Below, piece after piece: positions 36,011 through 44,209 of a DNA stretch of 64,000 nt. The translations under genes were made by a program, and so were the position numbers. Below the pieces are notes generated by a model. The model was given only the letters and a program-made list of their open reading frames with translations. It was not told the DNA's origin and did no database searches. This DNA is from an uncultured Bacteroidales bacterium. GTDB taxonomy: Bacteria; Bacteroidota; Bacteroidia; Bacteroidales; F082. Position 1 is the stretch's first letter, and each line of letters begins with the position of its first letter. The DNA lies in assembly GCA_947304185.1 (NCBI GenBank), contig CAMZAM010000001.1, positions 186,001 through 250,000 on the forward strand, written 5' to 3'.

Positions 36011-36613
36011 ATGAAGAAACTTGACATTCAACAAGTGCTTACCGAAGGCGTAGGCATTGGCATCAAGAACATCGTGTCGCTGGTTTTGGCAACAATTCTT
36101 TATGTCGTAACAGTGTGGATCCCTTACCTCAACGTCGGTACAACCATCGCAATGTTTTCAATTCCTGTAGAATTGAGCAAGGGTAACGTCATCAACCCAC
36201 TTTTCATCTTTGATGCAAAATATCGCAAGAATATGGGTGAATTCTTCATCCTTATCGGTTTGCAGTGCATGGCAATGGTTCCGGCATTCTTGATGGGTAT
36301 CATCCCTGGCATCGTCTTGTCATATGCATGGGGTCTTGCAATCTATCTGTTCATCGACAAAGATGTTCACGCTCTCGATGCACTTCGTAAATCAAATGAA
36401 CTCACCTACGGTAACAAATGGCGCATGTTCTTCATTGGCCTCATCTTGAGTATTGTTATCTGCATCGTAACAGGTATCCTTGGTTTAATTCCACACGTTG
36501 GCGCTATCCTCAACGTTATCATCATGATTCTCTACTACCCAATCCAATTGGGCTGCAATGCTGTTATTTACAAACAGTTAACAACTCCTGAAGAAGAAGT
36601 AAAAGCAGAATAA
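36011..36613 (+). CDS. Uncharacterised integral membrane protein
   Basis: 200-residue protein that I do not recognise. Four or more hydrophobic segments are visible: about 20-45, 78-110, 132-160 and 160-180. The conserved-looking loop KDVHALDALRKSNELTYGNKWRMF (about 118-141) lies between membrane segments; such a loop resembles that of DUF975/GPDPase-membrane-type proteins, but this is only a resemblance. The acidic C-terminus is EEEVKAE. It has its own strong promoter and terminator, so it is expressed alone. Confidence 0.8.
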   Translation: MKKLDIQQVLTEGVGIGIKNIVSLVLATILYVVTVWIPYLNVGTTIAMFSIPVELSKGNVINPLFIFDAKYRKNMGEFFILIGLQCMAMVPAFLMGIIPGIVLSYAWGLAIYLFIDKDVHALDALRKSNELTYGNKWRMFFIGLILSIVICIVTGILGLIPHVGAILNVIIMILYYPIQLGCNAVIYKQLTTPEEEVKAE

Positions 36614-36635
36614 TTACTTGTTTTAGACAAAGATG

Positions 36636-36670
36636 AAGGGGCGCAAGAAATTGTGTCCCTTTGTTTTTTT
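36636..36670 (+). terminator. Intrinsic terminator of the membrane protein gene
   Basis: AAGGGGCGCA, a short loop, TGTGTCCCTT (two G-U pairs), then GTTTTTTT. Confidence 0.8.
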
Positions 36671-36703
36671 AGCGGGATGAAGATATTTTGTCAATAATTT
36701 TTG

Positions 36704-36711
36704 TAACTTTG
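36704..36711 (+). promoter_or_regulatory. -7 promoter box of the retropepsin-like gene
   Basis: TAACTTTG, 31 nt before the ATG at 36743. Confidence 0.6.
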
Positions 36712-36742
36712 CAGCCAATAATTAACCTATTGTTTAAATTCT

Positions 36743-37921
36743 ATGAAAAAGAAAACGAAGAGAGTTTTTCTCGTGATTTTGGCTGTAATAGTGGCATTGT
36801 GCGCCGCGTTTTTCTATTTTTTCCCTGTGGGTTTGTATATTCATACGTTGAAGGTATCAACAGATGAAATTGTGGTGGTTGATGTCCGATTTGATGACAC
36901 CATACATTTCAAAAATAACGGGCAACATATTGTTTTCAAGGCTGAATTGAATGGCGAGCCTGATTCGTTGATTTACGATACGGGTGACAATTCGATTATG
37001 ACGTTGATGTATACGCCGAGCACACGCCCCGAAGGAATGAAGTTTTATCGTGTTCGGGTGACAGGCGTCGACAAAAAATCAAGTATCAAAATCACGACAC
37101 TGTATACAAAAGTCGGGACGGAGAAGATTTATAACACAGGACTTGGACAGGCTGTCTTGTTTCCGGAACAGCCTCTTTGTGAAAAATATACAATCACCGA
37201 CCACCATTTATTAGGTTTTGAAAGCCTTCACATAGGTCATGAAATTGTAGATTTCACTAATAGTGAGATAAGGTTTGTCAATTATTCGGATACGATTGAC
37301 ACCACAGGTTATGTTCCCGTAAAATGCACGTATGAACGGAATGTGCTGTGGGTTTATCCTCAAATCGACGGTGTGGAATATAAATGCATCTTCGACACTG
37401 GAAACGGACGCGCCGGCTTTGTTTTGAAAGATGAGCAAAGGGTTGAAAACCCTCAAGCGGACGATTATGTCTATGAAGGGTCGTTTGGAACCGGTATTGG
37501 CGGTCATACTGATAAGCAACGGTTTGTAAATGCCCCTAAAGTAAAGTTCAATATCGCTGACACCGACAAAGAGACCGAGATAATCTATGTGAAAAATCTT
37601 GCGGACAACAACATGGGGCTCAAGGCCATCTCGCAGTTCGACTGGATAATTTCAGTATCGTCCAAAGGACCCAGTTTATATGCCAAGCCTCATATCAACG
37701 ATGAGGTTAAGCCATGTCACCCTGTCCGCTACAAACTCATTACCGATAATGGCAAATTGAAGATTTTGACACGTCTCATCGACGGCAATGAAGTCTTCAA
37801 GGTCGGCGACAGAATAGTCTCGGTTAACGGCGAGAAAATCACCAAGGAAAACATCTGTTATTACTATGATTTGCTGACAAACAGCGACGACTGGTCTGGA
37901 TTTGAAATCAAAGTGAGGTGA
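36743..37921 (+). CDS. Retropepsin-like protein with two DTG motifs and a PDZ-like C-terminus
   Basis: 392-residue envelope protein anchored by one N-terminal membrane segment (about 8-30). Two retropepsin-like halves follow, each with an Asp-Thr-Gly motif: IYDTGDNS (about 78-85) and IFDTGNGR (about 214-221). In aspartic proteases two DTG loops join to make the active site, so a single-chain, pepsin-like arrangement is plausible. The C-terminal part reads FKVGDRIVSVNGEKI (about 353-367), a PDZ-like peptide-binding segment. Members of this family are mostly uncharacterised. Its 3' end overlaps the convergent DUF1893 gene by 14 bp. Confidence 0.8.
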   Translation: MKKKTKRVFLVILAVIVALCAAFFYFFPVGLYIHTLKVSTDEIVVVDVRFDDTIHFKNNGQHIVFKAELNGEPDSLIYDTGDNSIMTLMYTPSTRPEGMKFYRVRVTGVDKKSSIKITTLYTKVGTEKIYNTGLGQAVLFPEQPLCEKYTITDHHLLGFESLHIGHEIVDFTNSEIRFVNYSDTIDTTGYVPVKCTYERNVLWVYPQIDGVEYKCIFDTGNGRAGFVLKDEQRVENPQADDYVYEGSFGTGIGGHTDKQRFVNAPKVKFNIADTDKETEIIYVKNLADNNMGLKAISQFDWIISVSSKGPSLYAKPHINDEVKPCHPVRYKLITDNGKLKILTRLIDGNEVFKVGDRIVSVNGEKITKENICYYYDLLTNSDDWSGFEIKVR

Positions 37922-38315
37922 TACGGTCAAACGCCTCCTGCGGGTTTTCGACATCCAGACAGAGCGTTTCCATTGGACATAAGCCGTCACCCGTGCGATT
38001 TACGATGCGGTCGACCTTTTTATCGTAAAAACAAGGGATATTGTGCTTTTCAAAGACTTTGATTGCTGGTTCTGATATTATCAGTGTGTGTACTTCTTTG
38101 ATTTCTCCCAGTGCCATGAGGAGCGCTGCAGCCTTCCCGATGACTTTGTCGGCAACGGAAGCTCCTTTCAGAAACTCTTTTTTCTCTTTAAGAAGAAACA
38201 AAAGCGGCTTTACACCCCTTTCTTGAGATGTAAAAACGTCATCACCTGAAATCACAGCCAAGGTGGAATCAGTCGATGTTAGTAATGATTTCGCGCGTTC
38301 TAACGGTTCAATCAT
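37908..38315 (-). CDS. DUF1893 family protein
   Basis: 135-residue cytoplasmic protein of the DUF1893 family, which has a cytidine-deaminase-like fold; activity unknown. Family landmarks are GVKPLLFLL (about 33-41), DKVIGKAAALLM (about 57-68) and the C-terminal CPMETLCLDV (about 113-122), whose Cys residues resemble a metal-binding PCxxC remnant. Its start overlaps the stop of the ECF S-component gene by 4 nt, so the two are coupled. Confidence 0.85.
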   Translation of the reverse strand: MIEPLERAKSLLTSTDSTLAVISGDDVFTSQERGVKPLLFLLKEKKEFLKGASVADKVIGKAAALLMALGEIKEVHTLIISEPAIKVFEKHNIPCFYDKKVDRIVNRTGDGLCPMETLCLDVENPQEAFDRITSL

Positions 38316-38821
38316 TTAATGTATTTGATAAACAAAAAGCCACCAATCCATTGGATGAGCATTCCCGGGATTCCGAGGCGGAAATCGTTGAATCCTGCCA
38401 CAAATGAACCTTCGATGAGCCACTCGACGAGGCAGCCGAACACCTGGTATGCCAAGACAACCAAAAGGATGGTCCAAAGCGACACTTTATTGGTTTTCTC
38501 AGCCACCCAAGCTGCCGACACTGCGAGGAAAATCGACTTGATGAGGATGCTCGGAACCACTGCCGCAGGAGGCATTCCAAAAAGCAAGCTGTTGACGATA
38601 GGCGACAAAATCGCTGTCATCAAACCGACCTTCATGCCATATTTGTAAGAGGCGATCAAGGTGAAGAAATAGATTGGCAGGAAGATGTGACCGCCGTTAG
38701 GGATGAGATGGCAAAGCTGTGGCAGAATGATGTTGCCAGCCACGAACAATGTCGCGAACAAATAAGTCTTAACCTCATTAAAATCAAGGTTATAAAGTCT
38801 TGCTGTTGATGTATTTTCCAT
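38312..38821 (-). CDS. ECF transporter S component-like membrane protein
   Basis: 169-residue protein with five or six hydrophobic segments and the short loop pattern PNGGHIFLPIYFFTLIAS (about 42-59), as in substrate-binding (S) subunits of energy-coupling-factor vitamin transporters. The energising subunits are not in the window and may be shared from elsewhere. The substrate is not readable. It sits between the unknown enzyme upstream (5 nt gap) and DUF1893 (4 nt overlap). Confidence 0.8.
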   Translation of the reverse strand: MENTSTARLYNLDFNEVKTYLFATLFVAGNIILPQLCHLIPNGGHIFLPIYFFTLIASYKYGMKVGLMTAILSPIVNSLLFGMPPAAVVPSILIKSIFLAVSAAWVAEKTNKVSLWTILLVVLAYQVFGCLVEWLIEGSFVAGFNDFRLGIPGMLIQWIGGFLFIKYIK

Positions 38822-38826
38822 AATGA

Positions 38827-40032
38827 TTATTTGTTAAGCCATTCTTTAATTTTATCCATTTTCATATAATCGATGTTGTCGACAATCCACTCACGCATAG
38901 CTTTGCCTGGCTCGGTTTGCTGTGGATAGCTGATGTAGTCGAGCTCGATGTTGAGAGCCTGTGACACCTTCAATGCCATCACCGACCAGAGCACGCCGAT
39001 ATCGCCAACGACCGGGATTGACTTCTCGAGACGTGAGAATGCCGACATCTCCATTCTGAATGGGATTTTCGACATTTTCGTCTTCGGCAGACCCTTGTCG
39101 ATAGCAGCCTGGACGTCGCCTGATTTCTTATCGAGATCCCAGGCTTTCTTGAGGTTTTCGTCGAGGTCGAAACGAATCAAAGTCTTGTCTTTGAGGCTGT
39201 ATGTAGGATAGCCGTTCCAGCTTGCCCAGATGCCGTGACCTGTGTAAGTCTCGAACGGGCCGTCGTGAATCTCCTGTGTCAATGCCACTGCAGACTCGAT
39301 GATAACGTCGGCGCTGCCTAACATCTTTGAGATGCGGAATGTTCTGTCGCTCACCGGTATACTGTCGGCGATGCTGATACCGACCTGACCGCCGCCGATA
39401 AGCTGTGGTACACTCACGAGCACCGGGACGTTGTTACGGACGCCGGCGCCGAGCATTGTACGCTCATCGCAACCCCAGCCCACGACTTCCTCAAACGGGA
39501 CGTGCTTGGTGTGGGCGATCTCCATGATGCTTGCTGCAAACGTCTCGTTTCTAAGGCCCATCGGGTATGCCATGTTAGCGGCCGCCTTGATGATGACGGT
39601 ACCTTCTTTTTCGTTGCAACGCTGCACAAGAGCGTCATCAATAATCATCTCTTTCTTGAGGTCAGCCCATTGAGTGTCAGTGAGTTCTGTAAGCTCGAAG
39701 ATATCGCCACGAGGCATTTTGTCGAAGTCGAGAAACTCCTCGCCGACGTCATGGATGTTGATACGTTTCACCTTATCGAGAACGCCGCCCATCTCGTGAG
39801 AGACGACAGCCGAACTCGTTGTCACGCCGTCAATCAAGCCTTTGTTGATAAACTCGGCTATCAAGGTGGTGACGCCTTCGTGGATGTTAGGGCCCGAACC
39901 AGTCACAACGACCACTTTTCCGCCTCTGCGCTTGGCTTCGACTATCTTTTCGATAGCGATATCGAGATAATGCCTTGTCTCTTCAGGCAAAGCCTCGTAT
40001 AAGCCTTCAATAAAATCTTTTTCTATTTTCAT
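38827..40032 (-). CDS. Uncharacterised enzyme-like protein with nucleotide-binding-type N-terminus
   Basis: 401-residue soluble protein that I cannot assign securely. Residues 38-62 (KVVVVTGSGPNIHEGVTTLIAE and following) look like a Rossmann-type nucleotide-binding turn, and the region to about 90 (TTSSAVVSHEMGGVL) recalls deoxyhypusine synthase-like or LOR/SDH C-terminal folds. Later conserved-looking blocks are GWGCDERTMLG (about 205), VPQLIGGGQVGISIADSIP (about 226-244) and EIHDGPFETYTGHGIWASW (about 273-291). ATG at 40032 is used because the longer frame runs into the REP repeat. First gene of an operon with ECF-S and DUF1893, so a role in cofactor or nucleoside salvage is possible (inference). 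Confidence 0.75.
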   Translation of the reverse strand: MKIEKDFIEGLYEALPEETRHYLDIAIEKIVEAKRRGGKVVVVTGSGPNIHEGVTTLIAEFINKGLIDGVTTSSAVVSHEMGGVLDKVKRINIHDVGEEFLDFDKMPRGDIFELTELTDTQWADLKKEMIIDDALVQRCNEKEGTVIIKAAANMAYPMGLRNETFAASIMEIAHTKHVPFEEVVGWGCDERTMLGAGVRNNVPVLVSVPQLIGGGQVGISIADSIPVSDRTFRISKMLGSADVIIESAVALTQEIHDGPFETYTGHGIWASWNGYPTYSLKDKTLIRFDLDENLKKAWDLDKKSGDVQAAIDKGLPKTKMSKIPFRMEMSAFSRLEKSIPVVGDIGVLWSVMALKVSQALNIELDYISYPQQTEPGKAMREWIVDNIDYMKMDKIKEWLNK

Positions 40033-40047
40033 ACTATTTATTCTCTT

Positions 40048-40135
40048 CGTCATTTCGAGCGACCGAAGGGAGTCGAGAAATCTCATTCAATTTCAGGAGA
40101 TTTCTCCATTCCGCTTCGCTTCAGTCGAAATGACG
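40048..40135. repeat. REP-like palindromic pair, copy 2
   Basis: 88-bp version of the element at 10325: left unit CGTCATTTCGAGCGACCGAAG, right unit ending TCGAAATGACG, with GAGAAATCTC / GGAGATTTCTC inside. It fills the gap between glnS and the unknown enzyme gene. Confidence 0.85.
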
Positions 40136-40140
40136 GGGTG

Positions 40141-41883
40141 TTAATTCGTCTTTGACCAAGTGTCTTTTAATCCAACGGTTCTGTTAAACACCAGATGATC
40201 CGGTGTGCTGTCTTTATCGACGGTGAAATATCCTATTCTCTGGAACTGGAAATGGTCGAGCGGTTTTGCGTCGGCGAGATATTTCTCAACATAACATTCT
40301 GTCCTGATTTCCAACGAGTTAGGATTCATCATCTTACGCATTGCCTCGATTGGCGTGTTGCCTTCGTCCTGCAGTCTTGCCAGCTCGTCGCGTGGGTTTT
40401 CAACATTCCACAGGCGGTCGTAGAGTCTCACCTCAGCCTTGATGCAATGTGCCTGACTGACCCAGTGTATGGTGCCCTTAACCTTACGGTTAGCCTCAGG
40501 CATGCCGCTGCGTGTCATCGGGTCGTATTCAGCATAAACCTCCACTACTTCACCGTTTTCGTCTTTCTTGCAGCCGGTGCATTTCACGATGTAGGCATTT
40601 TTGAGACGTACTTCCTTGCCTGGAGTGAGGCGGAAATATTTGTTAGGAGGACATTCCATGAAATCTTCCTTCTCAATCCACAGCTCGCGGCTGAATTCAA
40701 TCTTATGACTGCCCGCGCTCTCGTCTTCAGGATTGTTGACAGCCTCGAGTTCCTCGGTCTGTCCTTCCGGATAGTTGGTAATCACGAGTTTCACTGGGTT
40801 AATCACAGCTGCCACGCGTGTCGCGCGGGCGTTGAGATCTTCACGGATCGAGCTCTCGAGCAACGCGAAGTCGTTTAAAGCGTCGTATGTTGTGTATCCT
40901 ATTTTATCGATGAACTTGTGGATCGACTCAGGAGTGTAGCCACGACGACGGAAACCGCAGATCGTAGGCATTCGTGGGTCGTCCCAGCCGTTGACAACGC
41001 CTTCCTTCACCAAAATCAGCAGATTACGTTTGCTCATCAGGGTGTAGTTGAGGTTCAACTTGTTGAACTCGGTCTGACGAGGACGGTTATCGTCCATGTT
41101 ATCGCCTTCGCCGCGGATCTCTTTGAGCCAGTCGACAAACAGGTCGTAAAGTGGACGGTGCACCACGAATTCAAGTGTGCAAAGCGAGTGTGTCACACCC
41201 TCGAAGTAGTCGCTCTGACCGTGAGCGAAGTCGTACATCGGGTAAGCGTTCCATTTGGTGCCTGTCCGATGATGCGGAGTCTTCACCACGCGGTAGATGA
41301 TAGGGTCGCGGAAGTGCATATTCGGGTTCGCCATGTCGATCTTTGCACGAAGCACCATCTTGCCTTCCTCTATCTCTCCAGAGTTCATCTTATTGAAGAG
41401 CTCCAACGATTCCTCAATCGGGCGGTTACGGTATGGACTCTCGGTGCCAGGCTGTGTCGGAGTGCCTTTCTGGGCTGCGATCTCCTCCGATGACTGCTCG
41501 TCGATATATGCCTTGCCACGTTTTATCAGTTCTATAGCAAAATCCCAAAGCTGCTGGAAATAATCGGAAGCGTAATATTCGTTACCCCATTGGTAACCAA
41601 GCCATTGGATGTCTTCCTTGATGGCGTCGACATATTCCATGTTCTCCTTGGTGGGGTTGGTGTCGTCGAAACGCAGGTTGCAAACGCCGCCGTAATTCTT
41701 GGCGATGCCGAAGTCCAAGCAGATGGCCTTGGCGTGACCGATGTGAAGGTAACCGTTAGGCTCAGGAGGAAAACGTGTCTGGATTCGCTTGGCGTTCTTG
41801 CCGTTTCGTAAATCTTCCTCAACTTTTGCTTCAATGAAATTCAGCGATTTCTTTTCTTCTTTTTCAGCTTCTTCGAGATTCAT
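40141..41883 (-). CDS. glnS: Glutaminyl-tRNA synthetase
   Basis: Class I synthetase charging tRNA-Gln directly. At 580 residues it has the HIGH motif in PPEPNGYLHIGHAKAI (about 38-53), the KMSKS-type loop LMSKRNL (about 283) and the two-barrel anticodon-binding C-terminus (about 350-580). Its presence means the organism need not rely on the GatCAB route for Gln-tRNA. ATG at 41883 is chosen; a -7 box lies 18 nt upstream. Confidence 0.97.
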   Translation of the reverse strand: MNLEEAEKEEKKSLNFIEAKVEEDLRNGKNAKRIQTRFPPEPNGYLHIGHAKAICLDFGIAKNYGGVCNLRFDDTNPTKENMEYVDAIKEDIQWLGYQWGNEYYASDYFQQLWDFAIELIKRGKAYIDEQSSEEIAAQKGTPTQPGTESPYRNRPIEESLELFNKMNSGEIEEGKMVLRAKIDMANPNMHFRDPIIYRVVKTPHHRTGTKWNAYPMYDFAHGQSDYFEGVTHSLCTLEFVVHRPLYDLFVDWLKEIRGEGDNMDDNRPRQTEFNKLNLNYTLMSKRNLLILVKEGVVNGWDDPRMPTICGFRRRGYTPESIHKFIDKIGYTTYDALNDFALLESSIREDLNARATRVAAVINPVKLVITNYPEGQTEELEAVNNPEDESAGSHKIEFSRELWIEKEDFMECPPNKYFRLTPGKEVRLKNAYIVKCTGCKKDENGEVVEVYAEYDPMTRSGMPEANRKVKGTIHWVSQAHCIKAEVRLYDRLWNVENPRDELARLQDEGNTPIEAMRKMMNPNSLEIRTECYVEKYLADAKPLDHFQFQRIGYFTVDKDSTPDHLVFNRTVGLKDTWSKTN

Positions 41884-41901
41884 AATGGTATATTTAAACT
41901 G

Positions 41902-41909
41902 CAAAAATA
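41902..41909 (-). promoter_or_regulatory. -7 promoter box of glnS
   Basis: TATTTTTG on the - strand, 18 nt before ATG. Confidence 0.6.
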
Positions 41910-41991
41910 ATTATTTTTGTAAAAAAACGGTTCAATTTTTTCAAAAATTTGTAATTTTACACCCTGATAAATCATTTCAAATCAAAAAATC

Positions 41992-42528
41992 ATGAATTAC
42001 TTGGATATTATTATCGGTATCATATTGATACTCTTTGCATTAGGTGGATTGAAAAACGGAATCATCAGAGAAGCATTCTCACTCGCAGCTTTTATCGGTG
42101 GCATCTATGGAGCCATCAGGTTTTCGGATTTGGTCGGAAAATGGCTCGGAAACATCATCAATGTCAGTCCTGATACGATGGCAGTGATTTCGTTTATCGT
42201 AGTTTTTATTGCTTTAGTATTGATTATCAATTGGTTAGGTAATATGATTGCGAGACTAGTCGAGTCATTATGTCTTGGTTTTATTGATAAGATTGGAGGA
42301 GCTGTTTTTGGTATCGCTAAAGGATTCGTCATTATGGGAGTGGTGATTTTGCTTCTCGATTTCTTTGGAATTAAAGATGTTTTAAACAAAGAAACCTGCG
42401 AAAAGTCTAAGCTTTACAATACTTCAGAGAAAGTCGCCACATGGATTTACGAGAACAAGGACGGCTGGATTGAGAAGATCGACGAACAATACAAAAAAGT
42501 GGAAGAAAAAGTGGAGGAGGTGCTATGA
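41992..42528 (+). CDS. CvpA family membrane protein
   Basis: 178-residue inner-membrane protein of the CvpA family (linked to colicin V production and envelope homeostasis in enterics; exact function unknown). N-terminal MNYLDIIIGIILILFALGGLKNGIIREAFSL is the family signature, followed by three more membrane segments to about residue 130 and a charged coiled C-terminus. It overlaps elbB by 4 nt (ATGA). Confidence 0.9.
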   Translation: MNYLDIIIGIILILFALGGLKNGIIREAFSLAAFIGGIYGAIRFSDLVGKWLGNIINVSPDTMAVISFIVVFIALVLIINWLGNMIARLVESLCLGFIDKIGGAVFGIAKGFVIMGVVILLLDFFGIKDVLNKETCEKSKLYNTSEKVATWIYENKDGWIEKIDEQYKKVEEKVEEVL

Positions 42529-43172
42529 AAAAAGTAGCAGTTATCCTTGCCGGATGCGGCACTGCTGACGGTTCGGAGATCAATGAGACCGTGACATTAC
42601 TGTTGGCTCTCGACCAACATAACATTGAGTATCAGGCATTTGCGCCAGATGCTTACCAGGCTGAAGTTTTCAACCATGCCACGGGCAGGCGCGCTGAGGA
42701 GCGCAGAAACATGCTCGTTGAGGCAGCTCGGATTGTTCGTGGAAACATCTTACCTTTGAACAAATTCAATGCCGACGATTTTGATGCATTGTTGTTCCCA
42801 GGAGGCAGTGGAGCGGCGAAAAACATCTTCACTTACGCTTACGACGGCATCAATTTCAAGGTTAATAAAGAAGTTGAGAAAGCGATAAAAGACATCCACG
42901 CTCAGGGCAAGCCTATCGGAGCTATGTGCATCGCTCCGTTGATGGTGGCGAAGGTGCTCGGAGGCGTCAACGTGACCATGGGAAGTGGCGAAAGCCGTCA
43001 AGCGAAAGAGCTCGCAATAATTGGCTGCAAGCACACCGAGACCACCCACGGCGGAGTGGCTATTGACAAGGAAAACAAGGTGTTTTCGACGCCTTGCTTC
43101 ATGCTTGACGCAACGTTGAAAGATGTCTATCAAGGTGCTTGGAACCTGGTTGAAGCAATGATTAATGAATAA
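42525..43172 (+). CDS. elbB: ElbB-like glyoxalase (DJ-1/PfpI superfamily)
   Basis: 215-residue protein of the ElbB (isoprenoid biosynthesis glyoxalase) family. Signature VILAGCGTADGSEINETVTLLLALDQ at the N-terminus, and the nucleophile elbow GAMCIAPLMVAKVLG (about 126-140) with the reactive Cys; HTETTHGGVAID carries conserved His residues. E. coli ElbB has glyoxalase activity; the link to isoprenoids is weak. Coupled to cvpA; osmC follows 11 nt later. Confidence 0.93.
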   Translation: MKKVAVILAGCGTADGSEINETVTLLLALDQHNIEYQAFAPDAYQAEVFNHATGRRAEERRNMLVEAARIVRGNILPLNKFNADDFDALLFPGGSGAAKNIFTYAYDGINFKVNKEVEKAIKDIHAQGKPIGAMCIAPLMVAKVLGGVNVTMGSGESRQAKELAIIGCKHTETTHGGVAIDKENKVFSTPCFMLDATLKDVYQGAWNLVEAMINE

Positions 43173-43183
43173 ATTTTAAAACT

Positions 43184-43588
43184 ATGGCAACAATAAAAGG
43201 AACTTACAAAGGCAATTTGCGCAATGAGATGACGCATTTGCAGTCGGGAAACACCATCATCACCGACGCTCCGACCGACAACCACGGCAAAGGCGAGGCT
43301 TTTTCTCCAACCGATTTAGCTTGCGCCGCTTTGGCGGGATGCATGATGACTATCATGGGAATCACCGCACAGAGCAAAGGCTTCAACATCGATGGTGCCA
43401 CCTACGAGATAACGAAAACTATGGCTGCCGATCCACGCCGTATCGGACAAATTGATATAGTAATCACCTTCCCGAAAAACGACTATACTGATGCCCAGAA
43501 GGCGATGCTAAAGAGAGCCGCAGACACATGTCCGGTAGGGAAATCGTTGCATCCAGATGTAAAAGTGAATCTGGAGATGAGGTTTTAG
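43184..43588 (+). CDS. OsmC family peroxide-handling protein
   Basis: 134-residue OsmC/Ohr-type protein that reduces peroxides with two cysteines. Both are present: LAGCMMTIMGI (about residue 51) and DTCPVGKSLHPDVKV (about 114). Length and spacing are typical for the OsmC-like (YhfA) group. Last gene of the cvpA-elbB-osmC operon; it ends 4 nt from the convergent ruvC stop. Confidence 0.93.
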   Translation: MATIKGTYKGNLRNEMTHLQSGNTIITDAPTDNHGKGEAFSPTDLACAALAGCMMTIMGITAQSKGFNIDGATYEITKTMAADPRRIGQIDIVITFPKNDYTDAQKAMLKRAADTCPVGKSLHPDVKVNLEMRF

Positions 43589-43592
43589 ATAA

Positions 43593-44186
43593 TTACAATT
43601 TCTTTTCCGGATTTTGCTGTAAAAACGCTTCCCAGCTGTTGAAAGATTTTTTTCCTTTTGGGATTTTCGGAAGCTTCGATTCGCCAGTACCTCCGACTAT
43701 GTTGAGTTGGTTTTGGAAGCTGTGGCAAACTGCCGCTGCCATGGCGTCGGTGGCGTCAAGATAGTCGGGATGCTCAGTGAAATTGCAGAGTTTCTGCACC
43801 ATTGCGGCGACTTGTTCCTTTGAAGCAGCACCGTTTCCTGTTATCGACTGCTTGATTTTACGCGGCGAATACTCAAAAATCGGGATGTCGCGATACAAAG
43901 CTGCCGCCATCGCAACACCTTGAGCACGACCGAGTTTCAACATCGACTGCACATTTTTACCGAAGAACGGAGCCTCAATGGCAAGTTCATCAGGATGATA
44001 CTCGTCGATGATCTCAAGCACACGCTCAAAGATTTTTCGAAGCTTAAGTGCTTGATTTTCAAGCTTACTCAGCTTCAAGACACCCATTCGAAGCATACTC
44101 AACTCCTTGCCTCTCTGAAGGATGAGACCGTAACCCATGACCATCGTTCCTGGATCGATTCCTAATATTATTTTATCAGTTTTCAA
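43593..44186 (-). CDS. ruvC: Crossover junction endodeoxyribonuclease
   Basis: Holliday junction resolvase. At 197 residues it is slightly longer than E. coli RuvC (173) because of a C-terminal tail. Catalytic acids: Asp in GIDPGTMVMGYG (about 10), Glu in LAIEAPFFGKN (about 69) and Asp residues in YLDATDAMAAA (about 142-148). The start is TTG at 44186: an in-frame TAA lies two codons upstream (44190-44192) and no ATG precedes the first catalytic Asp. ruvA and ruvB are not nearby. Confidence 0.95.
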   Translation of the reverse strand: MKTDKIILGIDPGTMVMGYGLILQRGKELSMLRMGVLKLSKLENQALKLRKIFERVLEIIDEYHPDELAIEAPFFGKNVQSMLKLGRAQGVAMAAALYRDIPIFEYSPRKIKQSITGNGAASKEQVAAMVQKLCNFTEHPDYLDATDAMAAAVCHSFQNQLNIVGGTGESKLPKIPKGKKSFNSWEAFLQQNPEKKL

Positions 44187-44193
44187 AATTTAC

Positions 44194-44201
44194 TATCTTT
44201 G
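44194..44201 (+). promoter_or_regulatory. -7 promoter box of the flippase-like gene, close to its start
   Basis: TATCTTTG, only eight bases before the ATG at 44210. The alternative ATG at 44255 would give a normal leader. Confidence 0.65.
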
Positions 44202-44209
44202 CAGCCGAA

